The notes under the pieces were generated by a model. The model worked only from the letters and a program-made list of their open reading frames with translations, was not told the origin of the DNA and did not search any database. This document shows, in pieces, positions 29,951 to 41,224 of a stretch of 64,000 nucleotides of DNA. Position numbers and translations under genes: made by a program. Every line of letters starts with the position of its first letter. Within the stretch, counting starts at the first letter, position 1. The stretch comes from Colwellia sp. C1TZA3 (GTDB lineage: Bacteria; Pseudomonadota; Gammaproteobacteria; Enterobacterales; Alteromonadaceae), in NCBI RefSeq assembly GCF_007954265.1, contig NZ_VOLS01000001.1:1-64000 (forward strand), given 5' to 3'.

Positions 29951-30102
29951 TTATTTAGCTAAAAAGTAACCACTATGCTAGGAAGGGTCTGTAGAATGAT
30001 TGCTGGCACTATAACGGGGAAATGCACTATATAAGGGCTGTTAATAATTAATGATGTGGCATAAATATAGTTTTAAAAAAGGTATAAATAATTTTTGTCA
30101 AA

Positions 30103-30133
30103 AAAAAAGGCTCTGCAGAAGCAGAGCCTTTTT
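30103..30133 (-). terminator. Terminator of the S10 operon
   Basis: AAAAAGGCTCTGC and GCAGAGCCTTTTT form a perfect stem with an AGAA loop 30 bp after rpsQ. The long A and T runs on both sides make a strong, bidirectional intrinsic terminator. It separates the S10 operon from the spc operon. Confidence 0.92.
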
Positions 30134-30163
30134 AAAGTTCTTATTGTGAATTAGAGCCGGCGA

Positions 30164-30415
30164 TTAAGCTTTTTCTAATACGCTTACCAAAGTCCAAGAC
30201 TTAGTCTTAGAAATTGGTGCACATTCACGAATAGAAACTAAATCACCAGCTGCACATTGGTTAGTTTCATCATGCGCTTTCAACTTAGTTGAACGCGTCA
30301 TGTACTTACCGTACATAGGGTGCTTAACACGTCGTTCGATCAGGACAGTGATAGACTTATCCATTTTGTCACTGACGACACGACCTTGTAGTGTACGAAT
30401 TTTTGCTTCGCTCAT
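30164..30415 (-). CDS. rpsQ: 30S ribosomal protein S17
   Basis: S17 (83 residues) is a primary 16S rRNA-binding protein with an OB fold. Conserved segments are [20 protein letters not shown] and [13 protein letters not shown], then [13 protein letters not shown] at the C-terminus. It is the last gene of the S10 operon and overlaps rpmC by one base. A terminator follows. Confidence 0.98.
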   Translation of the reverse strand: MSEAKIRTLQGRVVSDKMDKSITVLIERRVKHPMYGKYMTRSTKLKAHDETNQCAAGDLVSIRECAPISKTKSWTLVSVLEKA

Positions 30416-30606
30416 TACTTACCTGCCTTCTCAGTTATGATAGTCTTAACACGCGCGATGTTACGGCGTACATTTCTTTGCAAATGAGTTTGCGTTAACT
30501 GGCCTGTGCTTGCTTGCATGCGATAGTTAAACTGTTCGCGTAACAACTCAAGCAATTCAGCGTTTAGCGCTTCAATGCTTTTTTCTTTCAATTCACTAGC
30601 TTTCAT
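30415..30606 (-). CDS. rpmC: 50S ribosomal protein L29
   Basis: L29 (63 residues) is a two-helix protein near the tunnel exit, close to the docking site of signal recognition particle. It reads [20 protein letters not shown] and later [16 protein letters not shown]. It overlaps rplP and rpsQ by one base each, a tightly coupled arrangement. Confidence 0.98.
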   Translation of the reverse strand: MKASELKEKSIEALNAELLELLREQFNYRMQASTGQLTQTHLQRNVRRNIARVKTIITEKAGK

Positions 30607-31019
30607 TACATCACCGTTCTAGTTACGAAAGTTGTTTTGAACGGAAGTTTAGCTGCTGCTAAAGCAAATGCTTCACGAGCAATCTCTTCCGAAACACCTT
30701 CCATTTCATAAAGAACACGACCAGGTAGAATTTGGCATACCCAATATTCCACTGAACCTTTACCTTTACCCATACGAACTTCAAGAGGTTTTTTAGTAAT
30801 TGGCTTATCAGGGAATACACGGATCCAGATTTTACCTTGACGCTTCACGTGACGAGTCATTGCTCGACGAGCCGCTTCAATTTGACGCGCAGTCATACGA
30901 CCACGTTCCATTGATTTTAACCCGAAAGTACCGAAGCTTACTGAACTACCTACATGTGCAAGACCGCGGTTACGCATTTTAAATTGCTTGCGGAACTTAG
31001 TACGTTTTGGTTGTAACAT
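30606..31019 (-). CDS. rplP: 50S ribosomal protein L16
   Basis: L16 (137 residues) helps position tRNA at the A site and peptidyl transferase centre. It starts [20 protein letters not shown]. It contains [24 protein letters not shown] and [20 protein letters not shown]-type motifs. It overlaps rpmC by one base. Confidence 0.98.
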   Translation of the reverse strand: MLQPKRTKFRKQFKMRNRGLAHVGSSVSFGTFGLKSMERGRMTARQIEAARRAMTRHVKRQGKIWIRVFPDKPITKKPLEVRMGKGKGSVEYWVCQILPGRVLYEMEGVSEEIAREAFALAAAKLPFKTTFVTRTVM

Positions 31020-31030
31020 TACTTATTCCC

Positions 31031-31729
31031 CTACTTACTGGTCTTGCGGTTAGGTTTTCTTTTAGGCTTAGCAGCTGGTTGCTCTACTTGTAATGGCATG
31101 TTGCCAATTACTTCGCCTTTAAAGATCCATACTTTGATACCAATAACACCGTAAGTGGTATCAGCACGCGCAATTGAGTAATCAATGTCAGCACGTAAAG
31201 TGTGTAATGGAACACGACCTTCACGATACCATTCAGCACGTGCAATATCTGCACCGCCTAAACGACCACTTACTTGTACTTTGATGCCTTTTGCGCCTAA
31301 ACGCATAGCATTTTGTACAGCACGTTTCATCGCACGACGGAACATTACACGACGTTCTAATTGACTAGCGATGCTGTCAGCAACAAGCTGCGAATCCATT
31401 TCTGGCTTACGCACTTCGGCAATGTTGATTTGAGCAGGAACACCGGCAATTTTAGAAACTGCTAAACGTAGTTTCTCAACATCTTCGCCTTTCTTACCGA
31501 TTACAACACCCGGACGAGCCGTGTGTATTGTAACGCGGATAGATTTAGCTGGACGTTCAATTACAATTTTTGATAATGAAGCACGCTTAAGCTTTTCAGT
31601 TAAATATTCACGAACCAAATGGTCACCGTGTAAATTAGCTGCGAAATCTTTAGTACTTGCAAACCAAGTAGACGCGAAAGGTTTCGTGATACCTAAGCGA
31701 ATACCATTTGGATGGACTTTTTGACCCAT
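31031..31729 (-). CDS. rpsC: 30S ribosomal protein S3
   Basis: S3 (232 residues) forms the mRNA entry gate and has helicase-like activity with S4 and S5. The start [20 protein letters not shown], the KH domain ([21 protein letters not shown]) and the C-terminal domain ([20 protein letters not shown]) are clear. A lysine/arginine-rich tail ends the protein. It follows rplV by 11 bp. Confidence 0.99.
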   Translation of the reverse strand: MGQKVHPNGIRLGITKPFASTWFASTKDFAANLHGDHLVREYLTEKLKRASLSKIVIERPAKSIRVTIHTARPGVVIGKKGEDVEKLRLAVSKIAGVPAQINIAEVRKPEMDSQLVADSIASQLERRVMFRRAMKRAVQNAMRLGAKGIKVQVSGRLGGADIARAEWYREGRVPLHTLRADIDYSIARADTTYGVIGIKVWIFKGEVIGNMPLQVEQPAAKPKRKPNRKTSK

Positions 31730-31740
31730 TCTAATATCTC

Positions 31741-32073
31741 CTAGCTATCAGATACAATCACAGTAATGTGACTTGTACGCTTAAGGATTCGATCCGCGCG
31801 ACCTTTCGCACGAGGCTTAATACGTTTCATTGTTGGACCATCGTCAACCATAATAGTTTTTACGATAAGTTCATCAATGTCTGCACCTTCGTTGTGCTCT
31901 GCGTTAGCAATAGCTGAATCAAGTACTTTTTTAACCAAAACGGCAGCAGCTTTGTTGCTGAATGTTAAGATTTCAAGTGCTTTTTCAACATGCAAGCCGC
32001 GGATTTGATCCACAACTAAGCGTGCTTTTTGTGCAGAGCCACGGGCAAATTTATGTGTAGCAATTGCTTCCAT
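31741..32073 (-). CDS. rplV: 50S ribosomal protein L22
   Basis: L22 (110 residues) lines the peptide exit tunnel and forms its constriction with L4. It starts [20 protein letters not shown]. The beta-hairpin region carries [24 protein letters not shown]. It lies between rpsS and rpsC. Confidence 0.99.
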   Translation of the reverse strand: MEAIATHKFARGSAQKARLVVDQIRGLHVEKALEILTFSNKAAAVLVKKVLDSAIANAEHNEGADIDELIVKTIMVDDGPTMKRIKPRAKGRADRILKRTSHITVIVSDS

Positions 32074-32083
32074 CTAATTTCCC

Positions 32084-32359
32084 CTATCTCTTCGCTTTCT
32101 TATCCGCGACATGGCCACGGTAAGTACGAGTTGGTGCAAATTCACCTAATTTGTGACCGATCATTTCATCAGTTACAAATACAGGTACGTGTTGACGGCC
32201 ATTATGGACGGCGATGGTCAATCCGATCATCGTAGGGATGATCATTGAACGACGAGACCAAGTTTTAATTGGCTTTTTAATCCCGCTTTCCACCGCTGTC
32301 TCTACCTTCGTCAACAAGTGTAGGTCTATAAATGGACCTTTCTTGAGAGAACGTGGCAT
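32084..32359 (-). CDS. rpsS: 30S ribosomal protein S19
   Basis: S19 (91 residues) is in the 30S head and contacts S13. It starts [20 protein letters not shown] and contains [20 protein letters not shown] and [17 protein letters not shown]. It lies 28 bp after rplB and 10 bp before rplV. Confidence 0.99.
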   Translation of the reverse strand: MPRSLKKGPFIDLHLLTKVETAVESGIKKPIKTWSRRSMIIPTMIGLTIAVHNGRQHVPVFVTDEMIGHKLGEFAPTRTYRGHVADKKAKR

Positions 32360-32387
32360 GGTGATTCCTCTTTAATTAAAAGTACTA

Positions 32388-33212
32388 TTATTTAGCACGA
32401 CGACGCACGATAAATTTATCGGTACGCTTGTTAGAACGAGTCTTGTAACCTTTAGTTGGTACACCCCAAGGTGATACCGGGTGACGACCGCCTGATGTTT
32501 TACCTTCACCACCACCGTGTGGGTGATCAACTGGGTTCATGGCAACACCACGAACAGTTGGGCGAACACCACGCCAGCGTGAAGCACCAGCTTTACCCAA
32601 AGAGCGAAGCATGTGTTCAGCGTTGCCGATTTCACCTAAAGTAGCACGACAATCTGACTCTATTTTACGCATTTCACCAGAGCGAAGACGTAAAGTGACA
32701 TAAGCACCGTCTTTAGCAACTAGTTGAGCATAAGTACCAGCAGCACGTGCAATTTGCGCGCCCTTACCAGGTTTAAGTTCGATTGCGTGAACAACACTAC
32801 CTAATGGTGTGTTGCGCAATGGTAAAGTGTTACCTGGCTTAATAGGAGCATCGACACCAGACTGGATTGAATCTCCAGCTTTCAAGCCTTTAGGGGCTAA
32901 GATGTAACGACGTTCGCCATCAGCGTAAAGTACTAGTGCAATATTTGCACTACGGTTTGGATCATATTCCAAACGTTCTACTTTTGCAGGGATACCATCT
33001 TTATTACGTTTAAAGTCAACCATACGATAATGTTGCTTGTGTCCACCACCAATGTGACGAACAGTAATGCGACCATTATTGTTACGACCACCAGACTTAG
33101 ACTTAGTGTCTAGTAATGGTGCGTAAGGCTTACCTTTATGCAACTCCGTGTTTACCACTTTAACAACGTGGCGACGACCCGGAGAAGTAGGTTTACATTT
33201 AACTATAGCCAT
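32388..33212 (-). CDS. rplB: 50S ribosomal protein L2
   Basis: L2 (274 residues) is essential for subunit joining and peptidyl transferase function. It starts [19 protein letters not shown]. The C-terminal part has the conserved [20 protein letters not shown], with the histidine implicated in activity, and [20 protein letters not shown]. It follows rplW by 12 bp. Confidence 0.99.
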   Translation of the reverse strand: MAIVKCKPTSPGRRHVVKVVNTELHKGKPYAPLLDTKSKSGGRNNNGRITVRHIGGGHKQHYRMVDFKRNKDGIPAKVERLEYDPNRSANIALVLYADGERRYILAPKGLKAGDSIQSGVDAPIKPGNTLPLRNTPLGSVVHAIELKPGKGAQIARAAGTYAQLVAKDGAYVTLRLRSGEMRKIESDCRATLGEIGNAEHMLRSLGKAGASRWRGVRPTVRGVAMNPVDHPHGGGEGKTSGGRHPVSPWGVPTKGYKTRSNKRTDKFIVRRRAK

Positions 33213-33224
33213 TTTCGTAAACTC

Positions 33225-33527
33225 CTATGATTCCGCGCCAACGAAGTTGATGTCGCTGCCTTCAGCAAGTGTAACGTATGCTTTTTTCCAATCGCTTCTG
33301 CGACCAAAACGAGCACCAGTACGTTTTACTTTGCCTTTGACATTTAATGTGCGAACACCATCAACTGAAACTTCAAAAAGTTTCTCAACAGCAGCTTTGA
33401 TTTCAGCTTTAGTAGCAGTAGTAGCAACTTTGAAAACAACGGTGTTGTTAACTTCAGAAGCCATAGTGCTTTTCTCAGAAATGTTCGGTGCTAAAAGCAC
33501 TTTCAGTAAACGTTCTTCGTTTATCAT
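33225..33527 (-). CDS. rplW: 50S ribosomal protein L23
   Basis: L23 (100 residues) sits at the tunnel exit and docks trigger factor and SRP. It reads [20 protein letters not shown] and VNTLNVKGK-like sequence (here [20 protein letters not shown]). Its start overlaps the rplD stop by four bases, implying translational coupling. Confidence 0.98.
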   Translation of the reverse strand: MINEERLLKVLLAPNISEKSTMASEVNNTVVFKVATTATKAEIKAAVEKLFEVSVDGVRTLNVKGKVKRTGARFGRRSDWKKAYVTLAEGSDINFVGAES

Positions 33528-34129
33528 CCTAACATCTCCTCAAGTTGCTTAACTGCTGATGCAGTCATCAAAACTTTTTCGAAACCTACCAAGCTAACTG
33601 GGTCAATACCGTCTACGTCACGAACGTCAACTTTATACAAGTTGCGTGCTGATAAGAACAAGTTCTCATCAACGTCTGGAGTAACGATTAATACGTCTTT
33701 TAGCTCCAGTGCGTTTAGTTTAGCTACTAACTCTTTAGTTTTTGGTGTTTCAACTGTAAAATTTTCTACCACAATCAAGCGTTCTTGACGAACTAACTCA
33801 GAAAGGATGCTTTTAATCGCACCACGGTACATTTTACGGTTTACTTTTTGGCTGTGATCCTGTGGCTTAGCAGCGAATGTTACGCCACCTGTACGCCAAA
33901 TTGGACCACGACTAGTACCAGCACGTGCACGGCCAGTACCTTTTTGACGCCATGGTTTTGCGCCACCGCCACTAACTTCTGAACGAGTCTTTTGAGCACG
34001 AGTACCTGCACGAGCACCAGCTGCATAAGCAACTACTACTTGGTGTACAAGAGCTTCATTAAACTCAAGTCCAAAAGTTGTTTCAGAAACTTCAAGAGCG
34101 CCTGAAGCGTCTTTTAATGCTAATTCCAT
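33524..34129 (-). CDS. rplD: 50S ribosomal protein L4
   Basis: L4 (201 residues, the E. coli length) lines the exit tunnel. In E. coli it also represses its own operon through the S10 leader. Conserved parts are [20 protein letters not shown] and the tunnel loop [21 protein letters not shown] followed by [19 protein letters not shown]. The ATG at 34129 is preferred over a GTG one codon upstream. AGGAG lies seven bases before it. Confidence 0.98.
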   Translation of the reverse strand: MELALKDASGALEVSETTFGLEFNEALVHQVVVAYAAGARAGTRAQKTRSEVSGGGAKPWRQKGTGRARAGTSRGPIWRTGGVTFAAKPQDHSQKVNRKMYRGAIKSILSELVRQERLIVVENFTVETPKTKELVAKLNALELKDVLIVTPDVDENLFLSARNLYKVDVRDVDGIDPVSLVGFEKVLMTASAVKQLEEMLG

Positions 34130-34144
34130 CACAAATCTCCTGGA

Positions 34145-34783
34145 CTAGGCTTTAACAGCTGGTTTGATGATTACGCTACCGTTGATTGCACCCGGAACCG
34201 CACCTTTAATAAGGAGCAAGTTACGTTCTGCATCAACACGAACCAATTCAAGGTTTTGCGTAGTAACTTTCGCAGCACCCATGTGACCAGACATTTTTTT
34301 GCCTTTGAAAACACGACCTGGTGTTTGACACATACCTATCGAACCGTTTGAGCGGTGAGATAGTGAGTTACCATGAGTCGCATCTTGCATTGAAAAATTC
34401 CAACGCTTAATACCACCTTGGAAACCTTTACCTTTTGAGGTGCCAGTAACATCTACTAATTTCGTGTCATTAAATAACTCAACAGTGATTTCACTGCCAG
34501 TTACAAGACCTTCGCCTTCATTTGCATTTAAGCGGAATTCCCACAGGCCACGGCCTGCTTCGATACCAGCTTTCGCAAAATGACCGGCTGTTGGCTTGTT
34601 AACACGGTTAGCTTTTTTGCTTCCCGTAGTAACTTGAAGCGCCGAATAACCATCGTTGTCAACAGTTTTAACCTGAGCAACACGGTTCGCTTCAACTTCT
34701 AGGACGGTTACAGGAGTAGATACGCCATCTTCAGAGAAGATGCGAGTCATGCCCACTTTACGTCCAACTAGACCTATAGTCAT
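34145..34783 (-). CDS. rplC: 50S ribosomal protein L3
   Basis: L3 (212 residues) is an early-assembly protein whose loop reaches the peptidyl transferase centre. It starts [20 protein letters not shown], preceded by AGGAG, and has [14 protein letters not shown] and the loop with [20 protein letters not shown]. The glutamine in MCQTPG-type sequence is the usual methylation site in E. coli. The frame extends upstream to 34834 but would overlap rpsJ. Confidence 0.98.
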   Translation of the reverse strand: MTIGLVGRKVGMTRIFSEDGVSTPVTVLEVEANRVAQVKTVDNDGYSALQVTTGSKKANRVNKPTAGHFAKAGIEAGRGLWEFRLNANEGEGLVTGSEITVELFNDTKLVDVTGTSKGKGFQGGIKRWNFSMQDATHGNSLSHRSNGSIGMCQTPGRVFKGKKMSGHMGAAKVTTQNLELVRVDAERNLLLIKGAVPGAINGSVIIKPAVKA

Positions 34784-34796
34784 GTTAAAACTCCTA

Positions 34797-35108
<312 letters not shown>

Positions 35109-35315
35109 TTAGACAAATCCCCATTTTAAAGAACAACAAAATACTACCCATCACCTTTTTATGTAAAAGGGGGGAGTATCGCTATAACATTCAACTCCAT
35201 ATCGGAGCTGCTGTGTGTTAACTATTAATAATTTAAACTAATACGCTAACTGATAAACACGCAAAGACAAGCTCAACGTGGAGGCGTAGTATACAGGGAG
35301 CGATGATAATTTCAA
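35109..35315 (-). promoter_or_regulatory. S10 operon promoter and structured leader
   Basis: On the minus strand, TTGAAA (35310-35315) and TATACT (35288-35293) are 16 bp apart, a good sigma-70 promoter with an ACGCC discriminator. The resulting ~170-nt leader contains complementary stretches: CTCCGATATGGAG and a larger stem around CCTTTTACATAAAAAGG flanked by ACTCCCC and GGGTAGT. In E. coli, L4 controls the operon through such a leader. That this one does the same is an inference. Confidence 0.65.
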
Positions 35316-35792
35316 CTATTTATTTAAAGGTATTAGAAGATATATTCGCTCCACTTCAAAATACCGATTTGTGCAAATCAAGAAAAGATTAATGGTGGCA
35401 TACATCAAAGGCAACACCCTGGGTGGTTAAGATGAAACAAAGCAGGTTGTCAAAGCAGGATGTCAAAACATGAGTCATTATTTATTGTTTATTGTTTAAA
35501 TCAAAGACACAGGAGATAATTCTTTATAGGCTAGCTGAAGTCTGTATTTTAGGTTACATCGAGTACGTAGCAAACATTAAAATGATATTTAAACCGACAT
35601 TGTCGTGATTGATGCGTAATAATCGTTTCTAACACACATTTAATAGTCCTATATAAGCAGAGCTATTGGTTTGTTAATTTTGGCTTTGTTATCTCAATAC
35701 CACCAAATTTGCTGCATATATGACCTTTTTTACTGCGCTGAACAAAAATTAACAAACTTAAATGATTTTTTATGTCGATTTTCATTAAGTAA

Positions 35793-35801
35793 TGATATAC
35801 T
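35793..35801 (+). promoter_or_regulatory. Putative promoter of the second EF-G gene (extended -10)
   Basis: TGATATACT at 35793-35801 is an extended -10 box (TGnTATACT). It is followed by CGCGCGC, a GC-rich discriminator. The -35 region is weak. The start codon lies about 55 bp downstream. The rest of the gap between the S10 promoter and this site (35320-35790) holds no recognised gene. Confidence 0.5.
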
Positions 35802-35861
35802 CGCGCGCAAATTTTCAACAATTCCACTTCTTTTAGTGATTCAATAAAATAGAGTAAAGTA

Positions 35862-37961
35862 ATGGCAGATTTATCTAAATACAGAAACATTGGTATCTTC
35901 GCTCACGTTGATGCGGGTAAAACCACAACAACTGAACGTATCTTAAAACTTACGGGTCAGATCCATAAAACAGGTGAAGTACATGACGGTGAATCTACGA
36001 CTGACTTCATGGAACAAGAAGCTGAGCGCGGTATTACCATCCAGTCTGCTGCGGTAAGCTGTTTTTGGAACGATCACCGTTTTAACGTAATTGATACTCC
36101 TGGTCACGTTGATTTCACCGTTGAAGTTTACCGTTCACTTAAAGTGCTTGATGGTGGTGTTGGTGTATTTTGTGGCTCTGGTGGTGTTGAGCCACAATCA
36201 GAAACTAACTGGCGTTATGCGAATGACTCAAAAGTTGCCCGTATTATCTTTGTAAACAAATTAGACCGTCTTGGTGCTGATTTTTATCGTGTTGTTAAAC
36301 AAACTGAAACAGTACTTGGTGCTAACCCACTTATCATGGTTTTACCAATTGGTGAAGAAGATGAGTTTGTTGGTATTGTTGACCTACTTACCCGTAAAGC
36401 ATGGATATGGGATGAAACCGGTCTTCCAGAGAACTTCGAAATCACAGATGTGCCTGCAGACATGGTTGATAAAGTAGAAGAATACCGCGAAATGCTGCTT
36501 GAAACTGCTCTTGAGCAAGATGATGATCTTTTCGAAGCATATTTAGAAGAAGGCACAGAGCCTTCTATGGAAGATATCAAACGTTGTATCCGTAAAGGCA
36601 CACGTACTATGGATTTCTTCCCTACTTACTGTGGTTCTGCTTTTAAGAACAAAGGTATTCAAAATATTCTTGATGCCGTTGTTGATTATTTGCCGTCACC
36701 AGTGGATGTTGATCCACAGCCACTTACTGATGAAGAAGGTGAGCCTAATGGTAAATACGCAATCGTTTCTGCAGATGAAACATTCAAAGCGTTAGCATTC
36801 AAAATCACTGATGACCGTTTTGGTACTTTAACTTTCGTACGTATCTATTCAGGTACATTGAAGAAAGGCGATACCATACTTAATGCTGCAACAGGAAAAA
36901 CTGAGCGTGTTGGCCGTATGTGTGAAATGCAAGCTGATGACCGTAACGAACTTACTTCAGCTCAAGCTGGTGATATCATCGCAATTGTTGGTATGAAAAG
37001 TAATGTTCAGACAGGTCACACATTATGTGATCCCAAGCACCCTATCGTCCTAGAAGCTATGGTGTTCCCTAAGCCTGTAATTTCAATCTCTGTAACACCA
37101 AAAGATAAAGGTTCAACTGAGAAAATGGGTATTGCTATCGGTAAAATGGTTGCTGAAGATCCAACATTCCAAGTTGAAACTGACGTAGATTCAGGTGAAA
37201 CAATCTTATCTGGTATGGGTGAACTTCACCTAGATATCAAAGTAGATATTCTAAAACGTACCTACGGTGTTGAATTAGCTGTTGGTAAACCACAAGTTGC
37301 TTACCGTGAAACTATTACTCAAGAAATTGAAGATAGCTACACCCATAAGAAGCAATCGGGTGGTTCTGGTCAATTTGGTAAAATTGATTATTTCATCCGT
37401 CCAGGCGAGCCAAACTCTGGTTTTACATTCTCATCAAAAGTTGTTGGTGGTAATGTACCAAAAGAATTCTTCCCGGCTATTGAAAAAGGCTTCAAAGGCA
37501 TGATGGATACTGGTGTTCTTGCTGGTTTCCCTGTGCTTGACGTTGAAATTGAATTATACGATGGTGGCTTCCATGCTGTCGATTCATCTGCTGTTGCATT
37601 TGAACTCGCTGCTCGTGGTGCTTTCCGTCAATCAATTCCAAAAGCTGGTGCCCAGTTAATCGAACCTATCATGAAAGTTGATGTGTTTACGCCTGATGAT
37701 CACGTTGGTGATGTTATTGGTGATTTAAACCGTCGTCGTGGCATGATCGCAGGTCAAGATGCCGGTATTTCTGGTGTTCGTATTAAAGCTGACGTTCCTC
37801 TTTCAGAAATGTTCGGTTACATCGGAACTTTACGTACAATGACATCAGGTCGTGGTCAATTCTCTATGGAATTCTCTCACTACTCTCCATGTCCAAACAA
37901 CGTAGCAGAAGCCGTTATTGCTGAAGTAAAAGAAATGAAAGCAGCTAAAGCTAAAAAGTAA
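35862..37961 (+). CDS. fusA2: Elongation factor G, second copy (EF-G2 type)
   Basis: This 699-residue translational GTPase has all five EF-G domains. P-loop [12 protein letters not shown] (about residues 14-25), switch [10 protein letters not shown] with the catalytic histidine, NKLD (G4) and [10 protein letters not shown] in domain III are intact. It differs widely from the str-operon EF-G, for example [20 protein letters not shown] where canonical EF-G has a VQPQSETVWRQ type sequence. Paralogues in other proteobacteria have split translocation and ribosome-recycling roles. Which role this copy has is unknown. It is encoded opposite to the ribosomal operons and has its own promoter and terminator. 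Confidence 0.93.
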   Translation: MADLSKYRNIGIFAHVDAGKTTTTERILKLTGQIHKTGEVHDGESTTDFMEQEAERGITIQSAAVSCFWNDHRFNVIDTPGHVDFTVEVYRSLKVLDGGVGVFCGSGGVEPQSETNWRYANDSKVARIIFVNKLDRLGADFYRVVKQTETVLGANPLIMVLPIGEEDEFVGIVDLLTRKAWIWDETGLPENFEITDVPADMVDKVEEYREMLLETALEQDDDLFEAYLEEGTEPSMEDIKRCIRKGTRTMDFFPTYCGSAFKNKGIQNILDAVVDYLPSPVDVDPQPLTDEEGEPNGKYAIVSADETFKALAFKITDDRFGTLTFVRIYSGTLKKGDTILNAATGKTERVGRMCEMQADDRNELTSAQAGDIIAIVGMKSNVQTGHTLCDPKHPIVLEAMVFPKPVISISVTPKDKGSTEKMGIAIGKMVAEDPTFQVETDVDSGETILSGMGELHLDIKVDILKRTYGVELAVGKPQVAYRETITQEIEDSYTHKKQSGGSGQFGKIDYFIRPGEPNSGFTFSSKVVGGNVPKEFFPAIEKGFKGMMDTGVLAGFPVLDVEIELYDGGFHAVDSSAVAFELAARGAFRQSIPKAGAQLIEPIMKVDVFTPDDHVGDVIGDLNRRRGMIAGQDAGISGVRIKADVPLSEMFGYIGTLRTMTSGRGQFSMEFSHYSPCPNNVAEAVIAEVKEMKAAKAKK

Positions 37962-37985
37962 TTCCCTTACTTTTAGTCTTTTTAT

Positions 37986-38010
37986 AAAAGGATGCTACGG
38001 CATCCTTTTT
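37986..38010 (+). terminator. Terminator after the second EF-G gene
   Basis: AAAAGGATGC and GCATCCTTTTT form a 10-bp stem with a TACG tetraloop, followed by a T-run, 24 bp after the stop codon. Confidence 0.9.
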
Positions 38011-38193
38011 TATTGCCTGAAATATCCTTAGCAAGCACCTGCAAAATCTAGCCATAAGATAAAGCACATGATACTATTTTCTTTAAGTGCTGATATTTTC
38101 TGATTGTTTCATCCATTTGTTATTGCTGGCGTTATTATTGAAGCTAGTACACTCTACCCCTTAATAAAATTAATTAAATAGGTATAAAATAGT

Positions 38194-40197
38194 ATGTTCA
38201 ATTTTTTTAGCCGTTCGATAATGCGCCAATTGGTCATTACCATATCAAGCGCGGTTGCCGTGCTACTGGTCATTACCTCATTTTTTATTTTATCCAATGT
38301 TAGTGACAACACCAGAGAGCGACTCATCTCTGATATAGAAAATATTGTTACTTTGCAATCCACTAAAGTGAAAGAGTTCTTTGTAGCAAAAGGCCAAATA
38401 AATCATAGTGTATTTTCCAACCCCTTGGTTATTGATTGGTTTAAAAGCTACGATAAACGACTGTCCAATATTAATGATAATAAACAATACCAAGATGTTA
38501 CCCGCTATTTTAAATTCTTTTCAGAAGCAGACCCTGCAATAAAAAGTGTATTTTTTGGTAGTGAGAATACTCATGAATATTTTGATCTCAATGGTCGTTA
38601 TGACGATGCAAAATATTTCACCAATGAGCGGCCATGGTGGTCAAGTAGTCTTAGCGCAGCAAGAATGTATGTTACTGAACCCGCAGTTGACAATAACGAC
38701 GGTTCAATTTCAGCAACCATTACTTCTCCCTACTATTTACCCAATGGTCAATTATTAGGTATTGGCGGTATGGACATTTTAATTACCACTATAGGTGATG
38801 ATTTGCTCGCCCCGATTAAATACAAAAACCAAGGTGAAGCCTTCTTAATGACAGACACAGGTAAGTTAGTCTTCTTTCCTGGCTTTAATAATGATTTCAA
38901 ACCAGGTGATTCTATGGCCAGTGTCGATAGCCATTTCTCTAACACATCAGGCTTTTCACAATTACAAACAACCCTTGCACAAAATGATAGTGGTATTACC
39001 CAAGTTTCTTTACGTGGCATAAATTATCAAGTTATTTTTAATCAAGTGAAAAGCGAATACCCCTTAATGAATTGGAAGCTTGGCTTTTTAGTTCCCGAGC
39101 AACTTATATCACAACCAGTGGAGGCCGCCTTTAGGTCTTCTGTTGCTATCGTTGTCGCGATTATTATTATGATTGCCATCGTGGTGTGGCTAAGCGTATT
39201 ACCTTTCGTTAAGCGCATAACAAGCCTTAGAAATGCCATGAAAGATATTGCTGATGGCGATGGTGATTTAACCCAAAGGATAGCGCCATTAAAAAATGAT
39301 GAAATTGGCAAGTTGGTTGATGAATTTAATATTTTTGTTGATTCAATTCAACAACTGGTAAGCCGAACTGTCACTATTACTAGAGAGGTATCATCTTCAA
39401 GTGACGCTGCAGAGAAAATTGGCAAAAAAACCGCTAATATTGTTGAAGCGCAAAAACGAGAAATAGATCTTGTTGCCACTGCAGCCACCGAGTTAGCTCA
39501 AACAAGCATCGATATATCTAATAACACCAATTATTCAAAGCAACTGGTCACTAGTGCTGAAGAAAAAGTAGCCTTAGGCTCTGATGTTGTTAACCAAGCT
39601 ACCATTGGTATTCAACAACTTTCAAATAATGTTGATGACGCATCACAAGTTGTGCAACAGTTAAAAACAGGCACACAAACCATTGGTGATGTTGTCACCG
39701 TAATACGCAGTATTGCTGAACAAACCAATTTATTAGCGTTAAACGCCGCCATTGAAGCAGCTAGAGCCGGAGAACAAGGCCGAGGCTTTGCTGTTGTTGC
39801 TGACGAGGTTCGCACGCTTGCGTCACGCACACAAGAATCTACCGCCAATATCCAACGTATCATTGAAGAGCTACAAGCGACAGCGGTAAATGCTGTTGCA
39901 GTGATGGAGTCGAGCTGTCTGCAGGCAGAGAATAGTGTGCAATTAACACAACAAGTACAACAAGTGTTAGCTGATATTGCTGAGGTTATTGGTCAGTTTC
40001 AGAGTCAAACTTTTGAAGTGGCTCATGCAGTGGAACAGCAAGCGAATGTAGCCGAAGAAGTGTCAAAAAACATTGAAAACGTCAGGGTATTAACTGACGA
40101 TACTGTTGATGTTTCAACCACAATGAAAGCGAGTCTAGCAGATTTATCTGGTCAAGCGCATTCATTGTCAAAAGTCGTCAACCAGTTTAACGTCTAG
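38194..40197 (+). CDS. Methyl-accepting chemotaxis protein with periplasmic dCache-like sensor
   Basis: This 667-residue receptor senses a ligand and signals to CheA/CheW. A first membrane helix lies at about residues 11-33. A large periplasmic domain (about 34-305) resembles dCache sensors ([20 protein letters not shown], then [10 protein letters not shown] and the motif [18 protein letters not shown]). A second helix lies at about 310-333, then HAMP and a signalling domain whose tip is [20 protein letters not shown] (about 509-528). A C-terminal pentapeptide for methylation enzymes is not evident. The ligand is unknown. It stands alone between EF-G2 and the tuf repeat array. Confidence 0.92.
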   Translation: MFNFFSRSIMRQLVITISSAVAVLLVITSFFILSNVSDNTRERLISDIENIVTLQSTKVKEFFVAKGQINHSVFSNPLVIDWFKSYDKRLSNINDNKQYQDVTRYFKFFSEADPAIKSVFFGSENTHEYFDLNGRYDDAKYFTNERPWWSSSLSAARMYVTEPAVDNNDGSISATITSPYYLPNGQLLGIGGMDILITTIGDDLLAPIKYKNQGEAFLMTDTGKLVFFPGFNNDFKPGDSMASVDSHFSNTSGFSQLQTTLAQNDSGITQVSLRGINYQVIFNQVKSEYPLMNWKLGFLVPEQLISQPVEAAFRSSVAIVVAIIIMIAIVVWLSVLPFVKRITSLRNAMKDIADGDGDLTQRIAPLKNDEIGKLVDEFNIFVDSIQQLVSRTVTITREVSSSSDAAEKIGKKTANIVEAQKREIDLVATAATELAQTSIDISNNTNYSKQLVTSAEEKVALGSDVVNQATIGIQQLSNNVDDASQVVQQLKTGTQTIGDVVTVIRSIAEQTNLLALNAAIEAARAGEQGRGFAVVADEVRTLASRTQESTANIQRIIEELQATAVNAVAVMESSCLQAENSVQLTQQVQQVLADIAEVIGQFQSQTFEVAHAVEQQANVAEEVSKNIENVRVLTDDTVDVSTTMKASLADLSGQAHSLSKVVNQFNV

Positions 40198-40269
40198 CCT
40201 AGACAAAAGTTCTGTGGCAGACTAAAAGTCGCCATGGTGTAAATTCATGGGTGATTAAACGCACAAAAT

Positions 40270-40303
40270 AATAGGTAGCTTTCCACTCAAGCTGCCTATT
40301 TTT
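40270..40303 (+). terminator. Terminator after the chemotaxis receptor gene
   Basis: AATAGGTAGC pairs with GCTGCCTATT (one G-T wobble) around an 11-nt loop and is followed by a T-run. Confidence 0.75.
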
Positions 40304-40352
40304 AGGTGTATTCTAACCTTCTTTTATCTTATGTGTGTCTCTTAAAAACTTA

Positions 40353-40380
40353 ATAATACCAATTTGATTAACCTGGTATA
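40353..40380. repeat. Isolated MITE/IS630-like end motif
   Basis: TAATACCAATTTGATTAACC matches the end consensus of the MITE at 19299-19461 and of the IS630-like end near 210 over the first eleven bases. No partner inverted copy was found within 200 bp, so it may be a remnant or a solo end. Confidence 0.4.
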
Positions 40381-40440
40381 ACCTCAATAAGTGATAGCGA
40401 TAAAGCAGATAAGTTCAACTGCACCTTTCTATCATTGCCC

Positions 40441-41224
40441 ACATAAGAGCTATACCCAGCAACAATCAACCGATCTACTTTGCTAAAATAAACCCACAAA
40501 ACAAAGAAGACGCCGAAGCGTCTTTTTAAGTATTAGTGAAGACTACAATTAAGCGATAACTCGTTAAGGTAAAAGCAGATACAACACCAGCAACTACTGG
40601 CCAATATCTGCTTAACTCTAGCTTCTAGTCCACAAAAAAAAAAGACGCCGAAGCGTCTTTTTAAGTATTAGTGAAGACTAAAATTAAGCGATAACTCGTT
40701 AAGGTAAAAGCAGATACAACACCAGCAACTACTGGCCAATATCTGCTTAACTCTAGCTTCTAGTCCACAAAACAAAAAAGACGCCGAAGCGTCTTTTTAA
40801 GTATTAGTGGAGACTAAAATTAAGCGATAACTCGTTAAGGTAAAAACAGATACAACACCGGCATCTACTGGCCAATATCTGCTTAACTCTAGCTTCTAGT
40901 CCACAAAACAAAAAAGACGCCAAAGCGTCCTTTTAAGTATTAGTGGAGACTAAAACTAAGCGATAACTCGTTAAGGTAAAAGCAGATACAACACCCGCAT
41001 CTATTAACCTACTTACACTTCACTAAAATAAGTCCACAAAACAAAAAAGACGCCGAAGCGTCCATTTAAGTATTAGTGGAGACTAAAACTAAGCGATAAC
41101 TCGTTAAGATAAAAGCAGATACAACACCCGCATCTACTGGCCAATATCTGCTTAACTCTAACCTCTAGTCCACAAAACAAAAAAGACGCCGAAGCGTCTT
41201 TTTAAGTATTAGTGGAGACTAAAA
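40441..41224 (-). repeat. Tandem array of tuf 3'-end/terminator units (~135 bp x5)
   Basis: The terminator core GACGCCGAAGCGTC (or a near match) recurs at 40509, 40644, 40780, 40916, 41049 and 41185, with spacings of 135, 136, 136, 133 and 136 bp. Between cores lies a degenerate copy of the tuf end. On the minus strand the real gene reads GCTGGTGTTGTATCT then AAAATTATCGCTTAA. The repeats read GCTGGTGTTGTATCT then about 18 other bases, TATCGCTTAATTTTAGTCT and the same downstream sequence. Thus the units look like partial copies of tuf's stop region plus its terminator. All have T-runs in the minus direction. Confidence 0.92.
41178..41206 (-). terminator. Terminator of the str operon (after tuf)
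   Basis: AAAAAGACGC and GCGTCTTTTT form a stem with a short CGAA loop, 20 bp after the tuf stop. The same hairpin recurs in the five repeat units further downstream. Confidence 0.9.
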
